Below, piece by piece: positions 19,091-31,736 of a stretch of 64,000 nucleotides of DNA. The DNA is from Cepaea nemoralis (taxonomy: Eukaryota > Mollusca > Gastropoda > Stylommatophora > Helicidae), in assembly GCA_014155875.1 (NCBI GenBank), contig JACEFZ010014487.1, forward strand, positions 1-64,000, read 5' to 3'. Position 1 is the first letter of the stretch, and every line of letters begins with the position of its first letter. The translations under genes and the position numbers were made by a program. Below the pieces are notes generated by a model. The model did not search any database and was not told the DNA's origin. It was given only the letters and a program-made list of their open reading frames with translations.

Positions 19091-21829
19091 TTAGAATTCA
19101 ATCTTCCAGATATCTTCCAACTAACCAAGAAAATCACCCAACTAACCTAGTAAATCACCCAACTAACCAAGCAAATCATCACACATTCATTAATTACTTA
19201 ACACATTACTTCTGTCTCAGCCAGTTGTTAAAAGTCCCCAATAAGTTTCATTGTAACTTGAATATCTCCTATTCTACACTTTGTTTACTTCACCCTACAC
19301 TATTCAGAGTGTTACTTTATACTGTATAATCCAAACAGTTATTGCTTAAAAGGCAAGTATTGTCTGGGAAGGAAATGGTTACATTCATTGAGAATTAAAA
19401 TAGAATTTGTGTTCGTTTGTTAACACACCAACTCCACAACTGTATTAACACATACTTACAGCGTACACACAACTGATTGTTCTAAAATTAAAACAAAGCA
19501 AAGCAGAAACACAGTATGTTAAATAAACATACAAACAATATAATATAATAATATGTGCATTTAAAAAAAACTCATAAATAAGAGAATAATAGCACCTTGC
19601 CATTTTGACAGACAACAGTTTGTGACATTGTGCTTCAAAAAATGACAGCCTGTTTAGTTTACTCCAGAGGAAAGGTGTCACGAATTGGCAGCCTTTACTT
19701 CCCAGAACAATTTTCGGTTCACTGTTGATGGGCCATGTAGAGGATCAACAGACGAACAAAACTGTTTTCTCTATATTCAAGGCTATACTGTCTTGACGTA
19801 AGCTTGCAAAACCTGCAAGTAAACAACCACCAGGAATGGCTTTCTATTTGGGAAGTTAATTTGACACCAGTACCGGTCACCCCCAGATCAGTTTCACAGT
19901 CTTATCAATCCAGCCAGACGGGAGGGCAGACTCAGGGGACTGAATAGTAATTAAAACCAACCAGGTATGACGCAAGCAAACCTGGTTTACCAACAGAGTT
20001 GTAAACTGGCTGTTGACCATGAGAACCTAATTGTTCCCTTGACATGACACCTGATAAGAATAGCTAGGAAATCGCCCAACCGCGATGGATGACCCCATCT
20101 GGTAGAGACTAGAGGCGCAAGGTGTGAAATCACTGATTAGACTCAGTGGGCTAATAATTGTCAGACCCACAGGTGTGAAGGCTAGTGTGCATGCAGAAAG
20201 AATTTTATGACTGGACAGACTTGGAGTTAATTGCAATTAACGTCAGGAGGAGATAAGAAGAATTTATGAATGGAATTCCTGGGAGATAAGTGTCTACTGC
20301 TAGGCTAGGTATAAAAACCCCTGCTAGACTTTTCCTCTTTAGATTAAGTCTGACTTCAGAACAGGTAGGAACTATCTCAATGTCTGTAGTCATACGCATG
20401 ATTATTATGTTAGATTTCACTACAAAAGTTATTTCTTAGTTACTGATTTTCAGTCTATATCTGATCTAGGTTATTGCAAGAACTATCATTGTCATAGGGT
20501 ACTTGAGTGTTCTTTCTAAGTTCTGTGTTCAATATCATTGTGCTTCATGTATTACTCTTCTGAGAAGTAGAAACTTGTGAAAGGCAGATCTTGTCTGGGT
20601 ATACTTTTAGGTGTCTTGGTAGATGCTTGTCATTTCTTTGTACACTATCGTAGTTGCCTGTTGGTGTGTGCATTTGTTGTACAGATTATAGTCAACTGAC
20701 TATTTATTTAATTCTTACAACAGCAGTAACTAACTAGTGCATTATGCTATGATGTTAAAGTATCATAATATGTCTAGTTTAATCAATATGTTTATGTGTA
20801 TTGGATGTTTGATATATTGATTTGTCATATGCAAACTTACCAATATGAAGTGTTATGCTATTGTCTGCGCATTGGCACATTGGCCAATGATTGTGTTGGA
20901 AGCAGAGGTGTAATGGTACAGACATTACCCACAATTGGTAGTATAGGGTATATGGTGCTAAACTTTCTCAGTGTATTGTGGGCGTGCGTCCACGGTAATG
21001 CATGGAAACCTGGCACAGCTACTTGTCACGGCTTGCAAGCCCGGATGATCAGGCATTGTTATAATACCCTTACCGACCCTGTGAGCTGCTAAACTAACAT
21101 TGGACGGAGCGGCTGTACGACACAGAATTTCTGTATTAGCGACATGGACATGGGGCGGCAGAAATGTAATCATTACAGGCGTGTGAGACAATTGAAAAGC
21201 CCGTCCCCGACTAAGACAGTAGGAGGGAGAAGGAGGATGGTGAACACAGTAGAGCTGGAAGATAAACTTGGCCAGACTGGTCCTTGTATATGTTTGTGTT
21301 ATGATATGTTTTAATTAGGATTGCGCTGATGTAGAACTGATATAACACATTCTTGACTTTCTTTCAAGCTCTCACAAGGAGCACCTATGTTATAGATCTC
21401 AAGAACGAGTTATGACTAGGGAGAGCCAGGACTGGCAGTCGTCAGAATACCGGCAAGCTGTTCTTTTGTTGAGTCTACTGGAGAGTGGGAATCTGGACCA
21501 CAGTTCCAGATAGATGAAGTAACAAGTAAAGTTACGTAATGTTTCTCATCACAATATGTTATATGATTTTATCATCCTCATATTGACAATCATCCGATGT
21601 CTATTGTTATGATTAGCAAATAAATGTTGTAGTATTGTAACTCATAGTTCTGTCATTATATTTTTTTCCAATTGTGCATACGTGTTGTTAGTGTACATTG
21701 GTGGGGGTTCACTTACACACCAAGGAAAGGAGCAGTCAGGGAGAAAACCTGGACTGAGATAGTCGTCTATACTAATATATTTAGACTTAAAACATCTATC
21801 TTAAGCTAACCTTCTCTTTCCTATACCTT
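19091..21829. other. Unassigned intron stretch
   Basis: A 21-bp aactaacc-aa-aaatcaccc motif is repeated three times at 19110-19175. A TATA-like TATAAAAA stands at about 20310 and an AATAAA at about 21620, which could belong to an old LTR or could be chance. No exon with good splice signals was found, and open frames are short. Confidence 0.4.
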
Positions 21830-21831
21830 GG

Positions 21832-22018
21832 CGAATATTCAGCACAGTTCATTTCATTTTGTAACGAGCCACTTGGAGCTGTACGTTGGATATTCATGGG
21901 CTTAATCTGTAGTTCAGCCATATAGATTTTGTCCCTAGTCAGTTTCTGACTATTTGGGGTTGCTCGCCAGTGAATAATACATTCATCTAGCCGGTGGGGC
22001 ACCCCGACTTCTGACAAA
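21832..22018 (-). CDS. Possible exon, unrecognised product
   Basis: On the minus strand a pyrimidine-rich acceptor (taccttttgtcag) precedes an open segment ending at a plausible donor (CGCCAAG|GTATAGG). It encodes a mixed, protein-like sequence (VGVPHRLDECIIHWRATP, DKIYMAELQIKPMNIQR) that I do not recognise. The frame stays open upstream of the acceptor, which weakens the case. Its phases (1 in, 2 out) do not directly join the exons found on either side. It could be an exon of the ANKS1-like gene, part of an unrecognised transposon, or chance. Confidence 0.25.
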
Positions 22019-22392
22019 AGGTAATACCAATACATCTGGAACAAGACAAGCTGCAGAAGCTGCTGGATCAGCAAAGCAATGCTCTAACTGTCCGCCTGTT
22101 GGAGCTTCGATCCTTGGGGCCTGGTTTGCGCTGCCATGACTGTCTTTATGTTGCATTTCCTCGCACCACGATGAGGAGAATGTGTACTCTTGTTAATATT
22201 ACTCTAAAACTGTATGTGCATGACTACACACTGGCAACATTTGTGTTGTGATCAACGCATCAGGTTAGTCAGTCTGAAGTCTGGTTTGGGGTTTCTGGAG
22301 CTTATCACTGAACCATAAATCTGCCTTCACCACTGCCCATAAACTTTTCCTTGGGAAATTAATTTTGTGGGCTTCTTGCTGCCTTCATCGTA

Positions 22393-22562
22393 AGAGTTTT
22401 ATCATCATCATCATCATCAAGTGCCATGCCGGCTGGCATGGGCGTTTATGGCTCTCCACAGATCTCGGACTATGGTTTTCTGGATCAACTCTGCAGATAA
22501 TATTCCTCCATGCCACTGTCCGAATCCATTCAGCACCATTTCTCTTGGTAGAGTTTTATAGG
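22393..22562 (-). mobile_element. RTE-like LINE 3' end
   Basis: The minus strand ends in (ATG)n after gccagccggcatggcacttg, the form of 3' end seen in RTE-type LINEs. Upstream it reads a degraded C-terminal EWIRTVAWRN-like text. Related 3' ends lie at 38286-38400 and 55728-55812. Confidence 0.6.
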
Positions 22563-22580
22563 AAATAAATATTATACTTC

Positions 22581-23612
22581 AAGTAGTTTTTCTAAACTTC
22601 AAAATTTTATCATGTTGAGGAGTAGTTTTTCTAAGTTGTGGAATTTTGTAACATGGAGTGAGTAGCTTTTCTAAATTGTGGAATTATATTATATAATGTG
22701 GACTAGCTTTTCTAAACTGTAGAATTATATAATGTGGAGTAGCTTTTCTAAAATATGGAATTTTTTCATGTGGAGTAACTTTTCTACATTGTGGAGTAGT
22801 TTTTCTAAGTTATGGAATTTTGTAATTTGGAGTAGTTTTTCTAAATTGTGGAACAATATAATGTGGGGTAGCTTTTCTAAGTTATGGAATTTTGTAATGT
22901 GGAGTAGTTTTTTCTAAATTTTGGAGTTATATAATGTGGGGTAGCTTTTCTAAGTTATGGAATGTCATAATTTGGAGTAGTTTTCCTAAATTGTGGAATT
23001 ATATAATGTGGGGTAGTTTCTCTAAGTTATGTAATTTTTTCATGTGGGGTAGCTTTTCTAAGTTATACAACTCTGAGTAGCTTTCCTAAAGTAAAGAGTA
23101 GATATTCTAAGTTGTACAATATTTAGTAGTTTTTCTGAGTTGTGCAATTCTGAATAGCTTTTTAAGTTCTGCAATTTTGAGTAGCTATTCTAAGTTGTAT
23201 AATTCAGAGTAGCTATTCTAAGTTGTTGAATTCTAAGTTGTCCAATTTTGAGTGGCTATTCTAAGTTGTCCAATTCTGAGTAGCTAGTCTAAGTTGTCCA
23301 ATTCTGAGTAGCTAGTCTAAGTTGTCCAATTCGGAGTAGCTAGTCTAAGTTGTCCAATTCTGAGTGGCTATTCTAAGTTGTCCAATTCTGAGTAGCTATT
23401 CTAAGTTGTCCAATTCTGAGTAGCTATTCTAAGTTGTCCAATTCTGAGTAGCTATTCTAAGTTGTCCAATTCTGAGTAGCTATTCTAAGTTGTCCAATTC
23501 TGAGTAGCTATTCTAAGTTGTCCAATTCGGAGTAGCTATTCTAAGTTGTCCAATTCTGAGTAGTTATTTTAAGTTAAGGAGTTCTGAGTAGCTTGTCTAA
23601 GTTGTAGAGTTT
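22581..23612. repeat. Diverged minisatellite, 36-bp then 28-bp units
   Basis: The left part has diverged units of about 36 bp (gtggagtagcttttctaaat). The right part, about 23220-23580, has homogeneous 28-bp units (agttgtccaattctgagtag plus ctattcta). Both share gagtag-ctttctaagtt, so the short unit seems derived from the long one and was amplified more recently. Confidence 0.9.
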
Positions 23613-23862
23613 TGTCCAGACATGGACAATGACAACCTAGATGTTAAAGACTGTTAACAGGCTACAGTTGTTTGTGCATGCAAGATATTGGTTGTTTTCA
23701 CATATATTGGACAAGGTCAGACAGCCAATCCACTACATTAATCTGAGGATACCAGGGGCCCATTCCACTATATTTATCGCACACACAAAATCTATAGATG
23801 CTGTTACTACAAAATTCAAAATGATTATGTTGTCATTTCAACAAAACTTTAAATCTATATAG

Positions 23863-25575
23863 TAAAAACAATAATTCACAAAAATAAAATACAGGATGCA
23901 AGTTGGCATAGACACTGTAAGTAATAAATATGTACAATTACTAACACAGACATTAAACTAAATAAAATACAGAATACAAGTTGGCACAGACACACTATAG
24001 GAATATAACATGCATAATTACTGACACAGACATTAAACTAAATAAAATACAGAATACAAGTTGGCACAGCCCCACACTATAGGAATATAACATGCATAAT
24101 TACTGACACAGACATTAAACTAAATAAAATACAGAATACAAGTTGGCACAGACACACTATAGGAATATAACATGCATAATTACTGACACAGACATTAAAC
24201 TAAATAAAATACAGAATACAAGTTGGCAGCCACATACTTTAGGAATATAACAAGCATAATTACTGACACAGAAATTAAACTAAATAAAATACAGGATACA
24301 AGTTGGCACAGACACACTATAGGAATATAACAAGCATAATTACTGACACAGAAATTAAACTAAATAAAATACAGGATACAAGTTGGCATAGACACACTAT
24401 AGGAATATAACAAGCATAATTACTGACACAGAAATTAAACTAAATAAAATACAGGATACAGGTTGGCACAGCCCCACACTATAGGAATATAACATGCATA
24501 ATTACTGACACAGAAATTAAACTAAATAAAATACAGGATACAGGTTGGCATAGACACACTATAGGAATATAACAAGCATAATTACTGACACAGAAATTAA
24601 ACTAAATAAAATACAGGATACAGGTTGGCACAGCCCACACTATAGGAATATAAACATGCATAATTACTGACACAGAAATTAAACTAAATAAAATACAGGA
24701 TATAGGTTGGCATAGACACACTATAGGAATATAACAAGCATAATTACTGACACAGAAATTAAACTAAATAAAATACAGGATACAGGTTGGCATAGACACA
24801 CTATAGGAATATAACAAGCATGATTACTGACACAGAAATTTAATAAAATACAGGATACAGGTTGGCATAGACACACTATAGGAATATAACAAGCATAATT
24901 ACTGACACAGAAATTAAACTAAATAAAATACAGGATACAGGTTGGCATAGACACACTATAGGAATATAACAAGCATAATTACTGACACAGAAATTAAACT
25001 AAATAAAATACAGGATACAGGTTGGCATAGACACACTATAGGAATATAACAAGCATAATTACTGACACAGAAATTAAACTAAATAAAATACAGGATACAG
25101 GTTGGCATAGACACACTATAGGAATATAACAAGCATAATTACTGACACAGAAATTAAACTGAATAAAATACAGGATACAGGTTGGCATAGACACACTATA
25201 GGAATATAACATGCATAATTACTGACACAGAAATTAAACTAAATAAAATACAGGATACAAGTTGGCACAGCCCCACACTATAGGAATATAACATGCATAA
25301 TTACTGACACAGAAATTAAACTAAATAAAATACAGGATACAGGTTGGCACAGTCACACTATAGGAATATAACAAGCATAATTACTGACACAGAAATTAAA
25401 CTAAATAAAATACAGGATACAGGTTGGCATAGACACACTATAGGAATATAACAAGCATAATTACTGACACAGAAATTAAACTGAATAAAATACAGGATAC
25501 AAGTTGGCACAGACACACTATAGGAATATAACAAGCATAATTACTGACACAGAAATTAAACTAAAAAAATAAGGA
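23863..25575. repeat. 79-bp satellite, about 21 units
   Basis: Units of about 79 bp containing gacacactataggaatataa and attactgacacagaaattaa. Variants include cagccccacac versus catagacacac and tacaagttgg versus tacaggttgg, in mixed order. The array runs without a break into the garbled stretch at 25576. Confidence 0.95.
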
Positions 25576-28060
25576 TACAGAAACTAAAAAAAAAATAATT
25601 ATGACACAAAATAAAAATACAATAATATGGAAAAAATTAAAAAAAATAAATAAAAAAATTACTGAAAAAATAAATAAAAAATAACCATAAAATTAAAAAT
25701 AATTTGGAACATTGAAAAAAAAAATAAAAATACAGCACAAATTAAACAAAAATACAGGATAATTAAAAAAAATAGAAATAAAAGATAATTAAAAATAAAT
25801 ACAAAAATTAGCAAAATTACGAAAAAAATATAAAAGCAAATTAAAAAAAATAAAAATAAAAGGAAATAACAAGAAATAAGATAATTCAAATCACAAGGGA
25901 TAACCATAAATAAAAATTTGAAAAAAAAAGGGAAAAATGAAAGGCCCCCAAAATATAAAAAAACAAAATTACAAAAATAAAATAAAGGGATAACCAAATT
26001 AATAATAAATGGTATGGGAAATATAAACAAAAAATTAAATATAGAAATTCAAGAAATTACGGAATCGTTAATAAAATAAGAATAAAAGAAAAAAAAAATT
26101 CCAATTAAAAAAAGTAAATCAGAAATTAGGGAAAAAATAAATAAACGATCTAAAAAATAAAATAAATTTAAATTTAAATTGGTCCATTTATTAAAAAATA
26201 ATTTCGGGGAAACAAAACCCAAGGGTAAGGTAATGGCCTTTAAATAAAAAAAAAGAACAGAAAAAAAAAATAAAAATAGTTTTGGGCAATAAAAAAATGA
26301 AATAGTCAAATTTTAACATAAATTGCACAGAATTACTTTAAAAAAAAATAAAAAAGCAAATTAATTCATTTAATGGCCAAAATTAAATAAATTAAAATAA
26401 AGCCATAAATTAGGAAAAAAATACTCCAGAATCAAAAATAAGTTTATAAAAATTAATAAACGATATTAAAAAAAAAATTAAAAATAAATTGCCCAAAAAC
26501 AAAAATAAAAAATTAAAAAAATTAAACAAAAAAAGGAAATAAAAGCAATGACACATTAAATAAATAAATAATAAGGACAAAAAAATAAATAAAAAGAAAC
26601 CACACAGGAATAAATAAATAAATAATTATAAAACAAAAAAAAGGGTTAACGCACATATAAACAAAATAATTTTCAAAAATTGGAAAACATATAAAAAAAC
26701 AAACTGGGAAAAAAAAAAAATAACAGTATTAACAAATTAAAAGGATAATTTAAAAAATAAAATAAATAAAATTACGACAAAAAAATAAAATAAAAAGAAA
26801 AAATTAAAAAATAAAAAATAACAACAGAAATAAAAATAAAACAAATATACAAAAAATAATAAATACAAATAAGGGAAAAACTATAAAAATAAACATAATT
26901 ACTACAAGGGAAATTACAAACATAAATAAGGAAATTACAAAATAATAAAATAAAGCAAAAAAACAATAAAAAATAAATACAAAAAAAAACTAAAAATAAA
27001 AACAAATTACGAACATTAAAAAAAAAACAAATTAGCAAAAATTTTAAAAAATTAAAAAGATAATTTAAAAAATAATGAATAAAAAATAATAAAGAAAAAA
27101 TAAAAAACAGGATAATTGGCCCGACAATAAAATATAAAAATTTGCAAGAATTAATAAAACAAATAAGGTGGCAAGAAAATAAATAAACACATAATTTGGA
27201 AAAAACTAAAAATAACAGGAAAGTTTCCCCAAAAAACATAGAATTAAAAATTTCTGACACAAATTTAAAAAAAAAAAATACGCAAAAAACTAAGGAATAA
27301 AAACAATTTAAACAAATTAAAATAAAAAGTAGTCATAAATTTAAAATATAAAAGCATAATTCTAACAAATTAAATAAAAATAATGCAAGAAATAAAATAA
27401 GAAAAGTTAAAAAAATTAAATAAAAAGAAATTTAAAAAAAAAGGTATACGGGAAAACAGTAAAATAAAGTTCAGAAGGAGGTAACCTTTTGAAAATTTTA
27501 AAAAGGGAAAAATAAAGACAGAAAAAAAGAATTAGATGAATTTCATTTATATCATAATAGAAAATCAATGTATTAACTATAATTTGGGAAGGGAAAAAGA
27601 AAGAAAGTCCGTCCCAAACCTGCTAAAAACAATATAGTGCAATTAAAAAGAAACTTTACCAGATAGTTTTAAATCTCCCGCCATCCGGGAAAACCATGGG
27701 TGGGGTTAAGGGTCACGTAAGCATATATTTCCCCAGAAAGGATAAAGGAATTTCGGGGTTTTCAAAGGGTAACCTTTATTGGCAACTTTTGGATGATTAC
27801 AATAAAATTTGAAAGAACTTACTATTTGGGTCAAAAAAATAAATTTAAAGGAACCAGGTTTGGGAAAATCACATGGTAATTGAAAAACCAAAGATTTTTA
27901 AAAAAAAGAACTTTTTAAAAAAAAAAGGGGGGAAAAGGAATAAACAAATTGTCGGCAAGCCTTTGGGAAAAAAAAAGTGAGTTTTCACCGGGGGCTTTAA
28001 ATGGGGGACAAAGGAAAAGGGGGTTTAAGGGGAAAAAAATTTTTTTGAAACCCGAATTTA
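25576..28060. other. A-rich garbled continuation of the 79-bp array
   Basis: The 79-bp unit dissolves into A-rich text in which G and C are thinned out and A runs lengthened, yet pieces stay recognisable (aattatgacacaaaataaaa near 25600, aagcataattctaacaaatt near 27350). From about 27.46 to 28.06 kb the text becomes non-repetitive but keeps odd doubled bases and runs. This looks like poor consensus. Any exon in this interval would be unreadable, and the minus-strand hydrophobic frames are artefacts of poly-A text. Confidence 0.65.
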
Positions 28061-28119
28061 GCCTCCTAGCTCCAGGGTCCCCGGCCTCTCTAGCTGGTCT
28101 AAGTTCACATAGTTGCCCC
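28061..28119 (-). CDS. Possible partial exon at edge of garbled stretch
   Basis: After an acceptor (gaaccttgtgctgcag) the minus strand reads GNYVNLDQLERPGTLELGG and then a stop exactly where the sequence becomes unreliable. The text is protein-like. It requires a phase-1 upstream exon, so it cannot follow exon 31736-31594 (phase 0) directly. No donor is visible. It may be a linker exon of the ANKS1-like gene whose 3' part is corrupted, or it may be chance. Confidence 0.3.
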
Positions 28120-28599
28120 CTGCAGCACAAGGTTCAGATGGAAGGTGCGGTCCTGCTTCTACTCGGCGAAAGCTCAGTGGTTTTTTTCTTGGGGTTTCTT
28201 GGGCTGGTCCTGGTGATAATGGCATGGAATATATTCACATATATAGCTTTGAGGGGCACAGAACTGTAACTTAACATGGTGTGTATTCATATAAATAGCT
28301 TTGAGAGTCACTGAATTGTAACTTAACATAGTAATATGGACATATGTATTCACAGTCAGAACAAGAATTTTCTGACACAAAACATCCACTGCATGGTGAG
28401 ATCAAGAAAGAAAATAAGAGCAGCAAGTTAAAAAGAGGAAAACCTTGGATGGGCCAGAATGAGGACATTATCAAACAGGTTTGTCCACTTGAGGACATAG
28501 AACCTGGTGAAGAATGGATGCAAGTGTCAACAGAGTGCAGTACATCCTTGTTAGCATGCATCACATGGACAGGGAATGCAGAGAATGAAAGCCAGTAGT

Positions 28600-29120
28600 T
28601 GTGAAGGCAGAAGTTCAAGCCTTGATGTGTGAGCAATCTTCTGAGGGTGATGTAGTTATCGACACGTATGGGTCTATGATGAGTTCTTGGGCTTTTGACA
28701 ACTCAGGTAAGAGGGACAGCTATGAAGGAAGACTGCACTGGTTTTGCCTTGGCAACAAGCAATCTGACTATGGAGGTCATGACCTAGCTGGAGAGAAAGA
28801 CTTGAATCCAGATATGTTTTCTCAGTGACTCAATGAGTATGCTCAGGAAGACCAAGAAGGGCTGGAGTCTCATAGGAAGTCAAGTCTAAGACAATTCAGC
28901 TTCTTCTTTGTGCCAGGACCCTTGGAGATAAGAGGAAACAAGCTGACGTGCTTTCAGCTGGGGATACTGTGGACAGCGATCAAGTAATGGACCAGGCTGA
29001 CATGCTGAATGCTTTCAGGGCAATTAAAAAAATCAAGTGATGACTGAATCTGCAATCTCGACCAGCCTGGAAGATCATTAAGTTGGAAAGGGGTGAAGCC
29101 AGACGAGAAGGTTATGCAAG
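28600..29120 (+). pseudogene. LINE RNase H and C-terminal remnant
   Basis: The plus strand reads a degraded RNase H start (VVIDTYGSMMSSWAF in place of YTDGS), then RGNKQADVLSAGDTV (GNExAD motif) at about 28935 and DQADMLNAFRAIKKIK at about 28992. The last two align with GNEQADKLAGEATVEG and DQADILNALREV of the copy at 11.6 kb, so both are the same family. Stops and frame changes make it inactive. The open text just upstream (28344-28598) may be more of the same element. Confidence 0.65.
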
Positions 29121-29361
29121 GGACACTTGGTAGTTGTATTACCCACTCTGTCATTTGTGATCATGTTCCTGTAAAGATGACTTTTTTCATTTTGTTTATC
29201 CTGTATTCATTACATATTTCACAGAATTCTCTTTTCATGCCTAGTTTTTCAATAGTCATGATGTCCATGCACTTGCCATCTTCATTCTTTTTATTTAATA
29301 TGAAACTATTCACATTTCATTAGCATGAATTTGTTCTGTCAATTTTTGCTCTCCTCCATAA

Positions 29362-30305
29362 TGTGTCTTAGATCTCCTGCAGTTCCCCACATGTTCTCCC
29401 AATATTATTTATCTGTCTGTAGTTCTCTTCTCTGTGTCTTAGATCTCCTGCAGTTCCCCACATGTTCTCCCAATATTATTTATCTGTCGGTAGTTCTCTT
29501 CTCTGTGTCTTAGATTTCCTGCAGCTCCCTCCGTATTCTCCCAATATTATTCATCTGTCTGTAGTTCTCTTCTCTGTGTCTTAGATCTCCTGCAGTTCCC
29601 CACATGTTCTCCCAATATTATTTATCTGTCTGTAGTTCTCTTCTCTGTGTCTTAGATCTCCTGCAGTTCCCCACATGTTCTCCCAATATTATTTATCTGT
29701 CTGTAGTTCTCTTCTCTGTGTCTTAGATTTCCTGCAGCTCCCTCCGTATTCTCCCAATATTATTTATCTGTCTGTAGTTCTCTTCTCTGTGTCTTAAATT
29801 TCCTGCAGCTCCCTCCGTATTCTCCCAATATTATTCATCTGTCTGTAGTTCTCTTCTCTGTGTCTTAGATCTCCTGCAGTTCCCCACATGTTCTCCCAAT
29901 ATTATTTATCTGTCTGTAGTTCTCTTCTCTGTGTCTTAGATCTCCTGCAGTTCCCCACATGTTCTCCCAATATTATTTATCTGTCTGTAGTTCTCTTCTC
30001 TGTGTCTTAGATCTCCTGCAGTTCCCCACATGTTCTCCCAATATTATTCATCTGTCTGTAGTTCTCTTCTCTGTGTCTTAGATCTCCTGCAGTTCCCCAC
30101 ATGTTCTCCCAATATTATTCATCTGTCTGTAGTTCTCTTCTCTGTGTCTTAGATCTCCTGCAGTTCCCCACATGTTCTCCCAATATTATTCATCTGTCTG
30201 TAGTTCTCTTCTCTGTGTTTTAGATCTTCTGCAGCTCCCTCCGTATTCTCCCAATATTATTTATCTGTCTGTAATCCTCTTCTCTGTGGTTTAGATCACC
30301 TGCAA
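29362..30305. repeat. 71-bp minisatellite with two unit types
   Basis: About 13 units. Type A has agatctcctgcagttcccca, and type B has tttcctgcagctccctccgt. The order is roughly A A B A A B B A A A A A B, followed by a diverged last unit. The block pattern indicates unequal exchange between multi-unit segments. Confidence 0.95.
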
Positions 30306-30693
30306 TTTCATTTGCTTTGTGGGTTCCAGACAAGAGTGTCTAATTATGGATGCTGTGTGTCTGTTCAGTTGCAACTTGTTTCGCATAATCTCAAAATGCT
30401 AATCTTATAATATTTCATTTTATCTTTTTTTTAATTCATAGTTTAAACATTCCAGGAGCCAATCCTGGAGATTTTTCTACCTGAAAGTAATTTAATCAGC
30501 ACTCCGGACTCCTTGTGGCATTCACCTTGACACATAAATAACATCTCTTCTAGAAGAACTTCCCTTCGTCTTGGTAGGCTGAATAATTCTTTTTTCTATA
30601 TGTGACTTGTTTATGATTGGCTAGATTTGGTGGTTCAATGTTTCTACGTGATGGAGCAGCCTGACCTAAGCACAACCCTTCCTACATCTTACA
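30306..30693. other. Unassigned stretch
   Basis: A/T-rich intron sequence without a recognisable exon, RNA gene or repeat copy. Confidence 0.5.
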
Positions 30694-30886
30694 ACATGCC
30701 TGATTGGCTGCAGTGTTATTATTCTTGGCTTACATGCCTGATTGGCTGCAGTGTTATTATTCTTGGCTTACATGCCTGATTGGCTGCAGTGTTATTATTC
30801 TTGGCTTACATGCCTGATTGGCTGCAGTATTACTATTCTTGGCTTACTTGCCTGATTGGCTGCAGTGCTACTATTCTTGGCTTGCC
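30694..30886. repeat. 38-bp minisatellite, five units
   Basis: Five units of catgcctgattggctgcagt plus gttattattcttggctta. Copies are nearly identical, diverging only in the last two. Confidence 0.93.
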
Positions 30887-30979
30887 TTGTGGGCCCTGGT
30901 AACACACAGATGACAATGAAACTAGTGCTATATCGATTGTGTGGATTTGTTAGATGTATATTCATCCAAAGAGCTTAGC

Positions 30980-31080
30980 ATTCATACAGTTCAACATTAG
31001 CTGAGGCCGAAGGAGCACTTATGAGTGTGTTCTGAGGGCAGTGATGTCACTTCTGTAAACCATTAACCAATATATATTGC
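30980..31080 (+). mobile_element. LINE 3' tail fragment
   Basis: Text ggagcacttatgagtgtgtt followed by gagggcagtgatgtcact corresponds to the C-terminal EHLWxCPECxDV end of the LINE at 11.9 kb, with decay. Confidence 0.5.
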
Positions 31081-31086
31081 TTGCTT

Positions 31087-31309
31087 AACTGGTTCAGTGC
31101 CAAGCAAAAAGTAGGTTTGGACCAAATATGGTGCACAATCAAATGAACACGTATTATAATGTACATTTTCATTCACTGAGCATTAAAACTGCGGAAGATA
31201 CAACAAAACGAAACAAATAACACAACACCCCTAGTATGGCAATATATTGTCCATGTGTCCAAATGGGAGGTCACATCTGGCGATATATTATCCTTCGGTA
31301 CTGAATCAG
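31087..31309 (+). mobile_element. MITE candidate, copy 1
   Basis: It begins CTGGTTCAGTGCCAAGC after TTAA and ends CGGTACTGAATCAG before TTGC. The ends form imperfect terminal inverted repeats. A copy in opposite orientation at 37160-37385 shares the interior (ggtttggaccaaa, cgatatattatcctt). TTAA next to one end of each copy suggests piggyBac-type insertion; no transposase is present. Confidence 0.55.
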
Positions 31310-31558
31310 TTGCCGGTCTCCGTGGTGAAGTGGTTACGGACACAGCTCGTGATCTTGCTTACCCACATTCGAAACACAGACGCGGACGATTTGGCAGCAA
31401 GGCCGTGTTGCGCTGGTTTTTTATGAAATGATATGGATGCCAGTTATTTAGAAAGCAAACTACTGAACGTAAACTTGCCAAGACATCAACAACAGCAAAA
31501 AAAAATGCTGATGTTGACTGCAAACGTCCTGTAAAGGATAATCAACTAACTAAAATCA
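31310..31558 (+). mobile_element. SINE-A, tRNA-derived
   Basis: The head gccggtctccgtggtgaagtggttac is tRNA-like, with an A-box-like TGGTGAAGTGGTT and a B-box-like CATTCGAAACA. The central part has agaaagcaaactactgaacg and the tail tcctgtaaaggata followed by atcaactaactaa. It sits directly against the MITE copy and ends about 35 bp from the donor of exon 31736-31594. Confidence 0.8.
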
Positions 31559-31593
31559 GTTATTCGAGCATAAGTTCTAGAAAGGAGACTTAC

Positions 31594-31736
31594 CGTGGGA
31601 CTTCTGGCTGGAGGGCTGACATCACGCGAGCCAGGGCTGACATCACAAGGACCTGGACTCAGCTTGTTTTTGTCCTCATCACTGGAGAGCTCCTTCTCAC
31701 TTCCTCTCTCCGGGGGTACGGGCAGTTTCAGGGGAA
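31594..31736 (-). CDS. ANKS1: ANKS1-like gene, charged/Ser-Pro linker exon
   Basis: A 143-nt exon between acceptor gggttag (from 31736) and donor ACG|GTAAGTC (31593). Its two first bases complete a codon begun in exon 34137-34040, and it ends in phase 0. The encoded linker has a proline-rich start (LKLPVPPERG), an acidic serine cluster (ELSSDEDKNK, a casein-kinase-2-like context) and a repeated DVSPGSRDVSPPARSP segment with SP sites. No folded domain. Such linkers between ankyrin repeats and SAM domains are usually disordered and phosphorylated; that is family-level inference. Confidence 0.75.

Noticed and set aside
20280..21700. Solo LTR with TATAAAAA at 20310 and AATAAA at 21620
   Set aside because: No second copy in the window, no clear TG...CA ends, and no tRNA-matching primer site after gtgtacattggtggggg.
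25659..27260. Multi-pass membrane proteins on the minus strand
   Set aside because: F/L/I/Y-rich frames are the translation of poly-A text in a degraded satellite.
31312..31385. Functional tRNA genes at SINE heads (also 12.2, 51.8 and 54.0 kb)
   Set aside because: A and B boxes are present but cloverleaf stems do not close and each is followed by a SINE body.
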